This document shows, one piece after another, positions 8,240 to 16,499 of a DNA stretch of 46,471 nt; the first letter of the stretch is position 1, and every line of letters starts with the position of its first letter. The notes below the pieces were generated by a model that did not search any database, had not been told where the DNA came from, and saw only the letters and a program-made list of their open reading frames with translations. The DNA comes from a bacterium. Lineage in GTDB: Bacteria; Patescibacteriota; Minisyncoccia; UBA6257; JAUSGH01. The stretch is taken from assembly GCA_030649055.1 (NCBI GenBank), contig JAUSGH010000022.1, forward strand, positions 1-46,471, read 5' to 3'. The translations under genes were made by a program, and so were the position numbers.

Positions 8240-8635
8240 CTACGCCGTCGCTGTTTTTCCCGACGATTTCCCGAAAAACGTCTGCACGCGTTCCACGACA
8301 TCCTTCAGCGCGACATCGGATTTCACCAAATAATCAGCGATATCGTATGACTTCACGCGATCCAAATCTTCTTTTTGCGAAAGGTTGGTTAAGGCAATCA
8401 CCGGAGTTTTTACTCCCGCGGCGCGCATCTCCTCCAGCACCGCGAATCCGTCCTTCTTGGGCATGCTGAGATCAAGCAGCAGCATGTCGCATGAACCGGC
8501 TTTGAGCTTCTCGCTTCCTTCCGTTCCATCGTAAGCAACATCCACACTAAAACCGGCGGCTTTGAATTTAAATCCAAGCGCGTTTGCGAGCGGACGCTCA
8601 TCCTCCATAATAAGAATTTTTTCCTTAGCCGTCAT
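8240..8635 (-). CDS. Stand-alone response regulator receiver protein (CheY-like)
   Basis: 131 residues, receiver domain only: acidic pocket E11/D12, phospho-acceptor D55 in 'LLLDLSMPKKDG', switch T83 in 'ALTN' and K105. No DNA-binding output domain, so it acts by protein contact or as a phosphorelay intermediate. It precedes the histidine kinase and its promoter drives both. A TATAAT box (8644-8649) lies 8 nt before the ATG, so the mRNA is almost leaderless and has no room for an SD site. Confidence 0.92.
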   Translation of the reverse strand: MTAKEKILIMEDERPLANALGFKFKAAGFSVDVAYDGTEGSEKLKAGSCDMLLLDLSMPKKDGFAVLEEMRAAGVKTPVIALTNLSQKEDLDRVKSYDIADYLVKSDVALKDVVERVQTFFGKSSGKTATA

Positions 8636-8643
8636 ATAACAAT

Positions 8644-8652
8644 ATTATAGCA
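8644..8652 (-). promoter_or_regulatory. Extended -10 promoter of the response regulator / kinase operon
   Basis: TGC-TATAAT on the minus strand, 8 nt before the ATG at 8635. No clear -35, as expected for an extended -10 promoter. Initiation would give a 0-3 nt leader. Confidence 0.7.
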
Positions 8653-8746
8653 TGAGTAATAGAAAAAGTGCCTACGGCGTCTCTATTGGACACTTCTTCC
8701 ATCAGTGGCATCTTTATCGGTTTTATGGTACCATAGTTGCATTCCT

Positions 8747-9721
8747 ATGGAATTCATCGTTGAAGAAAAGGGCGGACGGCTAGATAAGTTTCTGGCCAGC
8801 CACGACACCAAATTTTCCCGCACCGAGTGGCAGCGGTTTATTAAGGACGGCGCGGTGAGCGTCAACGGGCGCGTTGTGACAAAATCCGCGCTTACTCTGC
8901 ACACACACGACAAATTGACTATTCTTGAGGAAAAAACCGTAGGGCGCAAAGGAGCATTCCGCATTGAACCGGATCCGGGTATTCCTCTGGACATCGTTTA
9001 CGAAGACGCCGACATCCTTGTCGTCAATAAACCCGCCGGCCTTCTGGTGCACCCGACATTTACCGAACGCCGCCACACTCTGGTAAACGCCCTTGTCGCG
9101 CGCTATCCCGAAATTATTGCTGTCGGAGAAAATCCCCTGCGCGCGGGAATCGTCCACCGTCTCGACAAAGACACGTCAGGACTTGTGGTTGTCGCGAAAA
9201 ATCAATCCGCGTTTTTTTCCACGAAACAACAGTTTCTTGATCGCGTCATCGTAAAAAAATATCTCGCGCTCACCGAGGGCATCCCCAACAAACCCGAGGG
9301 AGACATCACCTACGACATCCGTCCGTCAACCGGCAACCGCTTAAGGAAAGTCGCGGTGAAAAAGCTTGAGCCGGAGAAACGGTCCCGTCGCTCCGCGGAA
9401 ACGCACTACGCGGTCAAAGAAACGTTCGGCACCCGTTTCGCTCTTATTGACGTGACCCCGAAAACAGGCCGCACGCACCAGATCCGCGTGCATCTTGCCG
9501 CCATTCTGTGTCCGATTGTCGGCGACACATTGTATGGAGGAAAAAGAAAAACCGGCCTTGCCCTTGGGCTAAAGCGCCATTTTTTGCACGCGTATTATCT
9601 GAAACTCACATTGCCAAGCGGAAAGGAAATGACGTTTGAAATCGGATTGCCGGAGGATTTGCGGAGGGCGATAGGAAAACTGACTGGCTCTTCTGTTATT
9701 CCCGCGAAAGCGGGAATCTAG
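8747..9721 (+). CDS. RluD/RluA-family 23S rRNA pseudouridine synthase
   Basis: 324 residues. An N-terminal S4 RNA-binding domain ('GGRLDKFLASH', ~8-70) precedes the catalytic domain with 'HRLDKDTSGLVVVAKN' (catalytic Asp) and 'KTGRTHQIRVHLA'. It converts uridines in rRNA to pseudouridine; the exact target site (RluD or RluC type) cannot be read from the sequence. I chose the ATG at 8747 because the S4 domain begins there; the frame is open to 8705. The last residues ('SSVIPAKAGI') and the stop codon are supplied by a palindromic repeat (9698-9717), so the native C-terminus was extended or replaced. It is one of the few large plus-strand genes. Confidence 0.92.
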   Translation: MEFIVEEKGGRLDKFLASHDTKFSRTEWQRFIKDGAVSVNGRVVTKSALTLHTHDKLTILEEKTVGRKGAFRIEPDPGIPLDIVYEDADILVVNKPAGLLVHPTFTERRHTLVNALVARYPEIIAVGENPLRAGIVHRLDKDTSGLVVVAKNQSAFFSTKQQFLDRVIVKKYLALTEGIPNKPEGDITYDIRPSTGNRLRKVAVKKLEPEKRSRRSAETHYAVKETFGTRFALIDVTPKTGRTHQIRVHLAAILCPIVGDTLYGGKRKTGLALGLKRHFLHAYYLKLTLPSGKEMTFEIGLPEDLRRAIGKLTGSSVIPAKAGI

Positions 9722-9760
9722 GGCTTCCCGCGCATGCTGGATTCCCGCTTCCGCGGGAAT
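9698..9760. repeat. Two palindromic ATTCCCGC-N4-GCGGGAAT repeats
   Basis: Perfect hairpins at 9698-9717 (loop GAAA) and 9741-9760 (loop TTCC). The first contains the stop region of the pseudouridine synthase gene. The same element occurs in frame inside mnmA (around 17830). Possible transcription terminators for the convergent genes on both sides. Confidence 0.8.
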
Positions 9761-9790
9761 GACACCGGCTGCGTAAGTTTCAGATTACTC

Positions 9791-10387
9791 CTAGAACATG
9801 ATGTCTTCTTCTGAACGCTTGTACGAATGGATTTCCTTGTCGGTGAACCAAAGTTTTATTTCTGTTTCGGCTTCGGCGGTGTTGCCGGAGGCATGCACAA
9901 GGTTACGAATACCGCGACGCTGGGCGTTCGCGAGTACAGCGGAATCAACCGAGTAGTCACCGCGAATCGTGCCCATGTCCGCCATTGACGGCAGGGTACT
10001 GCCGACGATTTTCCGCACCATTTCAACGGCGTGTAAACCTTCCACCACCATCTTCACAATCGGTCCGGTGGTCATAAACTCCACAATCCAGCCGTGCACC
10101 ATCTTGCCGATTTTTTCCGGATCGTTTGTTCCGATTTCTTTGACAGGATCCAAACCGTACTTTTCATACGTTGCCAATGTCTTTCCTCCCATCGCTTTTA
10201 AATTTTCCGGCGCGTCAGAATAATGCTTTCCGAGAATTTGCTTTGTCGTCTGTAACATTTGCAACCCCACGATTTTCAATCCCCGCTGTTCAATGCGGCG
10301 CATAATCTCACCCAGCAACCCGCGCTTCACGCCATCGGGCTTCACGAGTACTAATGTTTGTTCTTCTTTGAGTTTTAATTTTGTCAT
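9791..10387 (-). CDS. ndk: Nucleoside diphosphate kinase with an internal insertion
   Basis: 198 residues. The NDK core is clear: 'TLVLVKPDGVKRGLLGEI', 'TGPIVKMVVEG', 'GTIRGDYS' and the catalytic His in 'RNLVHASGN'. It transfers the gamma phosphate between nucleoside tri- and diphosphates. Usual NDKs have ~140-150 residues. The extra length lies in the segment between 'LGKHY' and 'EFMTTGP' (~50 residues including 'LATYEKYGLDPVKE') and in the tail. Start: ATG at 10387 (family start) rather than 10402. It follows the UMP kinase gene by ~31 nt, forming a nucleotide operon aspS-pyrH-ndk. Confidence 0.93.
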   Translation of the reverse strand: MTKLKLKEEQTLVLVKPDGVKRGLLGEIMRRIEQRGLKIVGLQMLQTTKQILGKHYSDAPENLKAMGGKTLATYEKYGLDPVKEIGTNDPEKIGKMVHGWIVEFMTTGPIVKMVVEGLHAVEMVRKIVGSTLPSMADMGTIRGDYSVDSAVLANAQRRGIRNLVHASGNTAEAETEIKLWFTDKEIHSYKRSEEDIMF

Positions 10388-10418
10388 GTTTCTATTAAAC
10401 ACGAATCAAGGGCGAAAT

Positions 10419-11135
10419 TCAAGAGGTGCCGATAACCGTCCCCACGAAACGCTCGCCCGCGAAATAGCGTTCAAGGTTTTTCCAGTTGTCGCCTTTTAAG
10501 ACCACGACCTTCAAGCCGAGGGATTCCGCGCGCGCGGATGCCACCGGATCAAACGGCGCGTTCATGCCGGGGATCCATTTTTTTCCGACAAGCTTCCGGT
10601 AGTCCTTCCATGAGATCGCCTCAATCGGCTTCGCGTCAGGATTCGTTCGCGGGTCCTTATCGTACACATGGTCAATGTTTGACATGTTCACCACGGTGTC
10701 TACATGATAATCCTCCGCCAGAAGCACCGCGTCATAATCGGTACTCCAGCCCGGCTTCCAGCCGGCCGCGACCGCAATCGGCTCCGTTACTTTGCGGATG
10801 ATGTCGTAGTGCTTGATGATGTACGGATGCGCGATGTCGCAAAAAATCGTCCGCAACAAGTGCGCGTTGAGGCGCGTGGCGTGGATGCCCAGCCAGTCCA
10901 TGTCTTCATCGGTCAATTTACGCCCGATGACTTCGCGGCCGGCATCGCGGTAATGCCTAGCAAGGAGTCCCCCGCCCGCCACGATAAAAAATTGCCGGCG
11001 GGGATTTTCTTTTAACCGCCGGCGGAGGAATGTGTTGAATCCGGAAAGAAACGGGATGGCAATTCCGCCGTTCGGGACGATTAAACTGCCGCCTACCGAA
11101 AGCACGAAGCGTTCGCGTTTATTTCCCTTTTCCAT
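10419..11135 (-). CDS. pyrH: UMP kinase, archaeal-type PyrH-like
   Basis: 238 residues of the amino-acid-kinase fold: 'FVLSVGGSLI', 'FFIVAGGGLLARHYR', 'GWSTDYDAVLLAE', 'VVNMSNIDHVYDKDPR' and 'PFDPVASARAES'. These match the short archaeal-type UMP kinases typical of CPR genomes rather than classical bacterial PyrH (inferred). It makes UDP from UMP. The start at 11135 (MEKGNKRERF) lies inside the end of aspS (17-nt overlap); an in-frame ATG also exists at 11147. The overlap indicates translational coupling. Confidence 0.85.
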   Translation of the reverse strand: MEKGNKRERFVLSVGGSLIVPNGGIAIPFLSGFNTFLRRRLKENPRRQFFIVAGGGLLARHYRDAGREVIGRKLTDEDMDWLGIHATRLNAHLLRTIFCDIAHPYIIKHYDIIRKVTEPIAVAAGWKPGWSTDYDAVLLAEDYHVDTVVNMSNIDHVYDKDPRTNPDAKPIEAISWKDYRKLVGKKWIPGMNAPFDPVASARAESLGLKVVVLKGDNWKNLERYFAGERFVGTVIGTS

Positions 11136-12516
11136 GTTTGATATCAATGCCTAATTCCTTTAACTGTTTTGCGCTCACCTCATCCGGCGCATTGGTCATG
11201 AGGTCTCTGCCGTCGCCAGTTTTCGGAAACGCGATCACTTCACGAATGTTCGGTTCGTTTAAAAGAATCATCATCAAGCGGTCAAAGCCAATTGCCGCTC
11301 CGCCGTGAGGCGGCACGCCATAAGAAAACGCCGCCAGCATGTGGCCGAATTTTTCCTCAACGGCTTTTTCGTCATAACCGACGCGCATAAATGCCTTTTT
11401 GAGCAAATCGGCTTTATGATTGCGGATGCTTCCGCCGGCAATTTCAAAACCGTTCAACGCAAGGTCGTATTGATACGCGAGCACATCGCCCATGCCCTTC
11501 TCATTGTCCGGCAACGCTTCTCCATGCGGCATGCTGAACGGGTTGTGCCCGAAGTCCCACTTCTTGTCCTTTTCGCTCCACTCGTAAAACGGGAAATCAA
11601 CGATCCATGCGAATGCAAGCTCGTTCGGGTCATTTTTATCTTTGCGTAAGTCCGGTTTGTCGGATTTATACTTTTCCTGCGCTTCCTTATAACTCAAGCG
11701 CGGAAACGGCACTTGCGTGATATGTTTTTCTGGATATTCATTTTTTACAAGATCAATCATTAGCCCCTCCAAAACCCCCAGCACATCATCGCGCTCAACG
11801 AAACTCATCTCAAGGTCAATCTGCGTAAACTCCGGCTGGCGGTCGCCTCTCGTATCTTCATCGCGAAAACAGCGCGCCACCTGGTAATAACGCTCCAATC
11901 CCGCCACCTGCAATAACTGTTTATATTGTTGCGGCGCCTGCGGAAGAGCATAAAACTTTCCGGGATAGAGCCGTGCCGGCACCAAGTAGTCGCGCGCGCC
12001 CTCTGGAGTTGATTTACCCAAAATTGGGGTCTCAACTTCAACGAAGTCCTGCGCCTTTAGATATTCATCAACAAATGCAAGCGTCTTGCTCCGCAGCTGC
12101 AAGTTGCGGTGCATGCGCTCACGGCGCAAATCAACGTAGCGGTATTTCATCCGCACTTCTTCACCGACTTCACGACCATCGGTCGTGACATCAAACGGCG
12201 GCGTGACGGCCTCGCTTAAAATCTCAAGCGACTCCACCAGCATTTCATGCTCGCCGGTCGGGATTTCTTTGTTGATCATCGCGGGCGGACGCTTATTGAC
12301 CACGCCTTCCACACGAATCACCCACTCGCTCCGCAGGGTGTTTGCTTTCTCGTACAATGCTTTGTCCTTCGTTATGAAAACAAGCTGTGCCGTGCCAGTG
12401 CGATCGCGCAAATCAATGAAAATAATTTTTCCGTGGTCGCGCCGCGCGTGCACAAAACCGGCCAGTTCAACTTTTTGGCCTTCGCTTTTCACTATGTCGT
12501 TAATGAGTGTTCTCAC
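11119..12516 (-). CDS. aspS: Aspartyl-tRNA synthetase lacking the GAD insertion domain
   Basis: 465 residues, GTG start. N-terminal OB-fold anticodon domain (~1-100) and class II catalytic core with motif 2 'ARCFRDEDTRGDRQPEFTQ' and motif 3 'GAAIGFDRLMM'. The sequence is of bacterial type ('TPEGARDYLVP', 'YALPQAPQQYKQL'), but the ~120-residue GAD domain normally following 'SDKPDLR' is absent; the chain goes straight to 'ELAFAWIVDFPFYEW'. That explains the length (family ~590). A TAATAT -10 box stands 6 nt before the GTG, so the transcript is probably leaderless. First gene of aspS-pyrH-ndk. Confidence 0.95.
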   Translation of the reverse strand: MRTLINDIVKSEGQKVELAGFVHARRDHGKIIFIDLRDRTGTAQLVFITKDKALYEKANTLRSEWVIRVEGVVNKRPPAMINKEIPTGEHEMLVESLEILSEAVTPPFDVTTDGREVGEEVRMKYRYVDLRRERMHRNLQLRSKTLAFVDEYLKAQDFVEVETPILGKSTPEGARDYLVPARLYPGKFYALPQAPQQYKQLLQVAGLERYYQVARCFRDEDTRGDRQPEFTQIDLEMSFVERDDVLGVLEGLMIDLVKNEYPEKHITQVPFPRLSYKEAQEKYKSDKPDLRKDKNDPNELAFAWIVDFPFYEWSEKDKKWDFGHNPFSMPHGEALPDNEKGMGDVLAYQYDLALNGFEIAGGSIRNHKADLLKKAFMRVGYDEKAVEEKFGHMLAAFSYGVPPHGGAAIGFDRLMMILLNEPNIREVIAFPKTGDGRDLMTNAPDEVSAKQLKELGIDIKHGKGK

Positions 12517-12522
12517 GAAAAA

Positions 12523-12551
12523 ATATTACCACACTTGAATCTATTTTTGAA
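12523..12551 (-). promoter_or_regulatory. aspS promoter, leaderless spacing
   Basis: -35 TTCAAA (12546-12551), spacer 17, -10 TAATAT (12523-12528, preceded by TGG), 6 nt before the GTG start at 12516. Confidence 0.65.
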
Positions 12552-12573
12552 ATACCCCGTCCGCAAAAGGAAA

Positions 12574-12599
12574 GAGCACCGCGGGAAACCCGGGCGCTC
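12574..12599 (-). terminator. Terminator after the small membrane gene
   Basis: GC-rich hairpin GAGC...GGG-AAA-CCC...GCTC followed on the minus strand by TTTCCTTTT. It separates the 12620-12874 gene from aspS. Confidence 0.65.
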
Positions 12600-12619
12600 T
12601 TTTCGCCTTCACCATTTAT

Positions 12620-12874
12620 CTACCGCCGTTCGTCGGTGGTCGGCGGCGCGGGATATCCGAGGGAGGCGCCGTTCATCGCGGCCATCTTGGCGTGAAGCCC
12701 TCGCACCTTGTCTACCGCAAAGCAGAATGCCGCGATGAGAAAGATGGTTACCAGTGCCGCCGGCAGATCGCCAAGCTTGGGATATGACCGTTCCGTTTCT
12801 CGCGCAATCGTCACAACCAGCGTCACTCCGAAGATCACGTACAAGACCGCGCCAATGATGGGGACGGTTTCCAT
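12620..12874 (-). CDS. Small two-helix membrane protein, unknown function
   Basis: 84 residues starting METVPIIGAVLYVIFG. Two hydrophobic helices (~5-23 and ~36-55) and a polar tail ending PPTTDERR. The start at 12874 is set by a strong SD (GGAGGA 8-9 nt upstream); the frame is open to 12904. It has its own consensus promoter and terminator, so it is a monocistronic unit between housekeeping genes. Not recognised. It belongs to the SD-containing small-gene class described in the findings. Confidence 0.7.
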   Translation of the reverse strand: METVPIIGAVLYVIFGVTLVVTIARETERSYPKLGDLPAALVTIFLIAAFCFAVDKVRGLHAKMAAMNGASLGYPAPPTTDERR

Positions 12875-12924
12875 CGCAAGATCCTCCTTTGTTATCTTCC
12901 GCACGAACCATGTCCACTGTTTAT

Positions 12925-12953
12925 ATTATAACGCATTACTTTCGTTTTGTCCA
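12925..12953 (-). promoter_or_regulatory. Near-consensus sigma70 promoter
   Basis: -35 TGGACA (12948-12953), 17-nt spacer, perfect -10 TATAAT (12925-12930). Drives the small membrane gene starting at 12874 with a ~45-nt leader that includes its SD. One of the strongest promoters in the window. Confidence 0.8.
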
Positions 12954-12986
12954 GGGGTAAGCGCCGCACATTCCGATGCGGTAAGT

Positions 12987-12992
12987 TATAAT
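12987..12992 (+). promoter_or_regulatory. -10 box for the PAP2 gene
   Basis: TATAAT on the plus strand, ~41 nt before the ATG at 13034. No convincing -35. Divergent from the promoter at 12925-12953. Confidence 0.45.
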
Positions 12993-13033
12993 AAAAGAAG
13001 AATCCCGATATTCCGCTTGTTAAGGAGTGCGCC

Positions 13034-13654
13034 ATGCGCCGCATCGGAACAAAGATGCTGCTCTACTCGGCAATGGCGATACTCTTTTTTCTGGGGTATC
13101 GCTACGTCGCGGAGGTAACCGCTGTGCGGAGCGTGGAAACATCGTTCCTCACACCGATAGATGGAATGATTCCGTTCATTCCCGAATTTGTGTTCCCGTA
13201 CATGAGTTTGTACGCGCTGTTCTGGCTTCCGGTCATCGTTAGCCGGAACATCACGCTACGGGATTTTGCCACAATCATCGTGGCAACCGCGGGAATGTTC
13301 GCGGTGGCGTTCACGGTCTACGCAATCATTCCGTCGCGCTACCCGCGGCCGGAGGTTTGCCCCGACACGTCGTTTGTGTACTACATCCTCGCGAAGGCCT
13401 TGTACGCGTACGACTTGCCGAACAACACCCTGCCCAGTACACACGCGGCGGTTGTCGCGATACTCCTCTCCGCCGCGCGGAAGAAGTTCGGCCGCCGCAC
13501 CTACGCCGTCTACGCCTTGTGGGGGGCGTCTATTCTCCTCTCTACGGTGACGGTGAAGCAACACTTCGTCGTTGACCTGGTCTCGGGGATCGTCCTAGGT
13601 GTCGTCATGTACGCTGTTGCGCGACGCATTGTCGGTAATGCCCGCACAACGTAA
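13034..13654 (+). CDS. PAP2-family membrane phosphatase / phosphotransferase
   Basis: 206 residues, about six membrane helices. PAP2 signature: 'LPSTHAAV' (PSxH motif) and 'STVTVKQHFVVDLVSG' (Sx..KQHxxxD), the variant found in the Aur1-like PAP2_3 subgroup, in which the usual Arg of SRxxxxxH is replaced. Likely removes or transfers phosphate from a lipid carrier at the outer membrane face; the substrate is unknown. Start set by AAGGAG 6 nt before the ATG. Own promoter and terminator. Preference for AAG lysine codons contrasts with the neighbours. Confidence 0.8.
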   Translation: MRRIGTKMLLYSAMAILFFLGYRYVAEVTAVRSVETSFLTPIDGMIPFIPEFVFPYMSLYALFWLPVIVSRNITLRDFATIIVATAGMFAVAFTVYAIIPSRYPRPEVCPDTSFVYYILAKALYAYDLPNNTLPSTHAAVVAILLSAARKKFGRRTYAVYALWGASILLSTVTVKQHFVVDLVSGIVLGVVMYAVARRIVGNARTT

Positions 13655-13688
13655 AAGACCCCTTCGCAATTGAAGCGCTGGGGTCTTT
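13654..13688 (+). terminator. Terminator after the PAP2 gene
   Basis: AAAGACCCC ... GGGGTCTTT with an internal CTTC/GAAG stem, starting at the stop codon. The arms end in T/A runs, so it can work for the convergent metallo-beta-lactamase gene as well. Confidence 0.8.
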
Positions 13689-13691
13689 CTG

Positions 13692-14621
13692 TTATTTCGT
13701 CTTATCTATCTCTGCAAAGACCCTCAACATTCCCCCGTCGCTTACTATTTTCACCCTTCCGTTTTTATCGGTGCGAAAAATCTGCGCGCCGACGTTTGCA
13801 AGGCGGTTAAGCGCGGCCGGCGTCGGGTGTCCGTAACTGTTTTTCCCCACTTCAATCATCGCGACTTTTGGGTTCACTGCTGCCAAGAAATTTGCGCTGG
13901 ATGAAAACCGCGAGCCATGATGGCCGACTTTCAGGATGTCCGCGCGCACATCGTCCGAGGCGACGAGCTCGCGCTCAATATGTTCTCCTGCATCGCATGT
14001 TAAAAGCGCGCGCACGCCGTAGGATTCCACACGGAGCACCAGACAGCCGTCGTTTAATTCTTTGCTTATAAGATTTCTTTTGTTCGGCGAGAGCACGTCA
14101 ATCACCGTGTCGCCGTACATTATGCGGCTGCCCTTCGCGAGCGTCACGTAGGGAATGTTCCGATCGCGGATAACGCGCATCAGTTCACCGTACGCGCCAC
14201 TCGTCCCCACGCGTCCAGTTCCCAAAAATGCGCCGACACGATAGTTTTTCAGCACATCAATAAACCCTCCAAAATGGTCCAGTTGGGGATGCGTCATCAG
14301 CACAAGGTCAATCACGCGGTCGTTTGCCGGCAGCACCTTCCCCAGCTCGTCCGAAAGTTTCGCGTCCGGTCCGCCGTCAATCAGCAGCTTCACCGTTCCA
14401 CCTCCCACGCGCGGGAACAAAATCAACTCGCTATCCCCTTGCCCGACGTTCAGAAAATAATACTGCGTCGCGCGGATCGTTTCGTTTCCCGCGATGACAA
14501 AAAACCATAACGACGCGTCCGCCGCCGCGAGCAAAAGCAGCGCTACAACCAGCTTGTTGGCGAGGAGCTTTTGCGCAGCGGAGAAAATTTTATTTATGTT
14601 GTGTTTCAAAAAGTTCCACAT
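13692..14621 (-). CDS. ComEC-type metallo-beta-lactamase domain protein (separate gene)
   Basis: 309 residues. An N-terminal membrane helix (~22-45) precedes the ComEC/Rec2-type hydrolase domain: 'FLNVGQGDSELI', 'LIDGGPD', 'MTHPQLDHFGG' (metal site, THxxLDH form), 'CDAGEH' and 'LKVGHHGSRFSSS'. In most bacteria this domain is the C-terminus of ComEC, where it is proposed to degrade the non-transported strand during DNA uptake. Here it is a separate membrane-anchored gene whose start overlaps the end of comEC by 32 nt, so the pair should work together. Confidence 0.9.
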   Translation of the reverse strand: MWNFLKHNINKIFSAAQKLLANKLVVALLLLAAADASLWFFVIAGNETIRATQYYFLNVGQGDSELILFPRVGGGTVKLLIDGGPDAKLSDELGKVLPANDRVIDLVLMTHPQLDHFGGFIDVLKNYRVGAFLGTGRVGTSGAYGELMRVIRDRNIPYVTLAKGSRIMYGDTVIDVLSPNKRNLISKELNDGCLVLRVESYGVRALLTCDAGEHIERELVASDDVRADILKVGHHGSRFSSSANFLAAVNPKVAMIEVGKNSYGHPTPAALNRLANVGAQIFRTDKNGRVKIVSDGGMLRVFAEIDKTK

Positions 14622-16041
14622 ATTGTAACCGTCGGTTTACGTATAGCATCAATGCTATCAGCACGCTGTAATACGCGATTAAAAATCCCGCGCCGGCACC
14701 CGTGATGCCGCTCACATATCCGAATCCGCTAAAAAAACTTATCATCGCTCCTTCGTACCACAAAAGAGGATACGCGAGCAACGCGAAGAGCTTCGCGAGT
14801 GGCATCGCGATAAATCCGCCGATAGCGATGAGCAACCCTAAAAACATCGTCGCGGGCACGGCCAGTAGCATAGCGATGTTCGCGATGATGCCGGAGAGTG
14901 AAAACGTGCCGAAATTCACGAGCGTGATCGGAAGCGTCGCGATGGTCGCCGCAACCGTCATGGAAATACTTTTGCGCCAACCAAGGATGCCACCGCGCGC
15001 GTCCAGGCGCGTAATGCGGCCGATGATCGGCTCCAGATACACAATGCCCAACAATGCCGCGAATGAAAGTGCAAAGCCGATGTCGAACAAGAGCACCTTC
15101 GGATTTTGCAGTGCCATAAAAAACGCGGCAAGGGCGATGGCGTTTCTGAAGCTATATATTCGACCGACCGCGCCGGCGAGCATCACAATGCTTCCCATAA
15201 ACGCCGCACGAACGACCGAGGCCTCGGCGCCGGTCATCAACACAAACGCCACAATCGCCCCGACCGTCAGCGGAAACGCTGCGCGCGTGAGGCGCATCCG
15301 GCGGAAAAGCCAGCCCAACCCAAGCACGATCACCATAATGTTATAGCCGGAGAGCGCCACAAGGTGCGCGGTGCCGCTTTGCGAAAGTTCCGCGCGAAAT
15401 TCTTTGGAAAACTCGGCCTTGGTGCCAAGCGTCAATCCGGACATGAGCAACGCCTCGCCACGAGGAAGCGTTGCCGTAAATGTTCGCGCGATGCGCTCCT
15501 TGAAATGAATCAGCGCCGCCATAAAAAAACTTCCGCCGTCTTCGTTGACGAGTGTCGTAATCGGATAATTCATTGTTCCCACAATACCGTCGCGAAGATA
15601 CCGGTTCCGAAACGCGGCATCCGGCGCTTTTATGACACCTTCGACGCGCAGCACATTGCCGTAACGATACGATGGATAGCGCGCAAGCGTAAGGCGGATG
15701 TTCCCGACGTCAACTTTCTGACTGCTCGCGCTTGGCGCCGCGCGGCGCACAATGCCTTCGATGGTAACCGGCGCGTCAAAAATTATTTCCTCGCGCGTTT
15801 GCATTTCCTCATAACCAACATGATAGAGGCCACCTAAGAATATCGCCGCCGCGAGCATCGCGATGACAGACTGCCGAAATGCCAACGCGATAACCATGAC
15901 AAGCACTGCCGCGCCGCCCGACAACACAAGACGCAACGCAATGCTTCCCGAAATACTGGAAATCAAAACGCCACATAAGAAAAATATGGCGATAAAAAAA
16001 GCGAGGTCGTGCAGTGGTATCGGTTTTGTTGTTTCGTCCAT
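14590..16041 (-). CDS. comEC: ComEC/Rec2 DNA-uptake channel protein (competence domain only)
   Basis: 483 residues from the ATG at 16041 (the frame is open to 16143, but the earlier part is not ComEC-like). Begins with two membrane helices and an OB-fold-like region ('VTIEGIVRRAAPSASS', 'LTLARYPSY'); the competence core follows with 'GLTLGTKAEFSKEFRAELSQ', 'GTAHLVALSGYNIMVIV' and many membrane helices. It forms the inner-membrane channel for single-stranded DNA. The nuclease-like domain is in the next, overlapping gene. ComEC is commonly retained in CPR genomes, where DNA uptake may serve nucleotide scavenging. Confidence 0.93.
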   Translation of the reverse strand: MDETTKPIPLHDLAFFIAIFFLCGVLISSISGSIALRLVLSGGAAVLVMVIALAFRQSVIAMLAAAIFLGGLYHVGYEEMQTREEIIFDAPVTIEGIVRRAAPSASSQKVDVGNIRLTLARYPSYRYGNVLRVEGVIKAPDAAFRNRYLRDGIVGTMNYPITTLVNEDGGSFFMAALIHFKERIARTFTATLPRGEALLMSGLTLGTKAEFSKEFRAELSQSGTAHLVALSGYNIMVIVLGLGWLFRRMRLTRAAFPLTVGAIVAFVLMTGAEASVVRAAFMGSIVMLAGAVGRIYSFRNAIALAAFFMALQNPKVLLFDIGFALSFAALLGIVYLEPIIGRITRLDARGGILGWRKSISMTVAATIATLPITLVNFGTFSLSGIIANIAMLLAVPATMFLGLLIAIGGFIAMPLAKLFALLAYPLLWYEGAMISFFSGFGYVSGITGAGAGFLIAYYSVLIALMLYVNRRLQYVELFETQHK

Positions 16042-16100
16042 CGGTTTTTGGTAGTGTAATGGAAGGAAGCTTGATATGTACAGCAATGAAAGGAGGACAC

Positions 16101-16448
16101 ATGCGTTCCATGGACTTTTTGCTGGAGGCGAGAAAACGCTCACTCCTGCTTCCCGGCACAGGCCAAGCGGGTGAGTCGCCCACCGCGCATTTCCTTCCTT
16201 CGCCGCTCATCACCTCGAAGGCGCAACGAGCGATCCACGAACTTCTTGCTCTTGTACGGACATTCGCGCACCCCGCCGAGTGGAAGCGCATCTCTGCCGA
16301 AGTGCGGCTGCGTATGGCCAAAAAAGCGATCATTGAGAGTGCCGAGACCACCAACATCCCGTGGCATCATCCGTGGATGCTGCCCGAGGGCGAAGATGCG
16401 GACGACTACGTCACGCTCGGCGAGTACCTTGACCGCTGGCGCCGCTAG
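16101..16448 (+). CDS. Hypothetical 115-residue soluble protein
   Basis: Starts MRSMDFLLEARKRSLLLP and ends with an acidic/aromatic stretch (EGEDADDYVTLGEYLDRW). Start set by a strong SD (AAGGAGG, 4 nt before the ATG). Predicted helical, no membrane segment, no recognised domain. Monocistronic with its own terminator, divergent from comEC (59-nt gap). Belongs to the SD-containing, AAG-preferring gene class. Confidence 0.7.
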   Translation: MRSMDFLLEARKRSLLLPGTGQAGESPTAHFLPSPLITSKAQRAIHELLALVRTFAHPAEWKRISAEVRLRMAKKAIIESAETTNIPWHHPWMLPEGEDADDYVTLGEYLDRWRR

Positions 16449-16467
16449 CACAACTTTCACACGCACA

Positions 16468-16490
16468 CATAGACCCTAAGCGGGTCTATG
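16468..16490 (+). terminator. Rho-independent terminator
   Basis: CATAGACCC / GGGTCTATG stem with a 5-nt loop, then TTCTTTTATT on the plus strand. Ends the 16101-16448 transcript. Confidence 0.85.
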
Positions 16491-16499
16491 TTCTTTTAT

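Noticed and set aside
15106-15837. 243-residue plus-strand frame antisense to comEC
   Set aside because: Overlaps well-supported comEC codons; highly basic, no domain, no SD.
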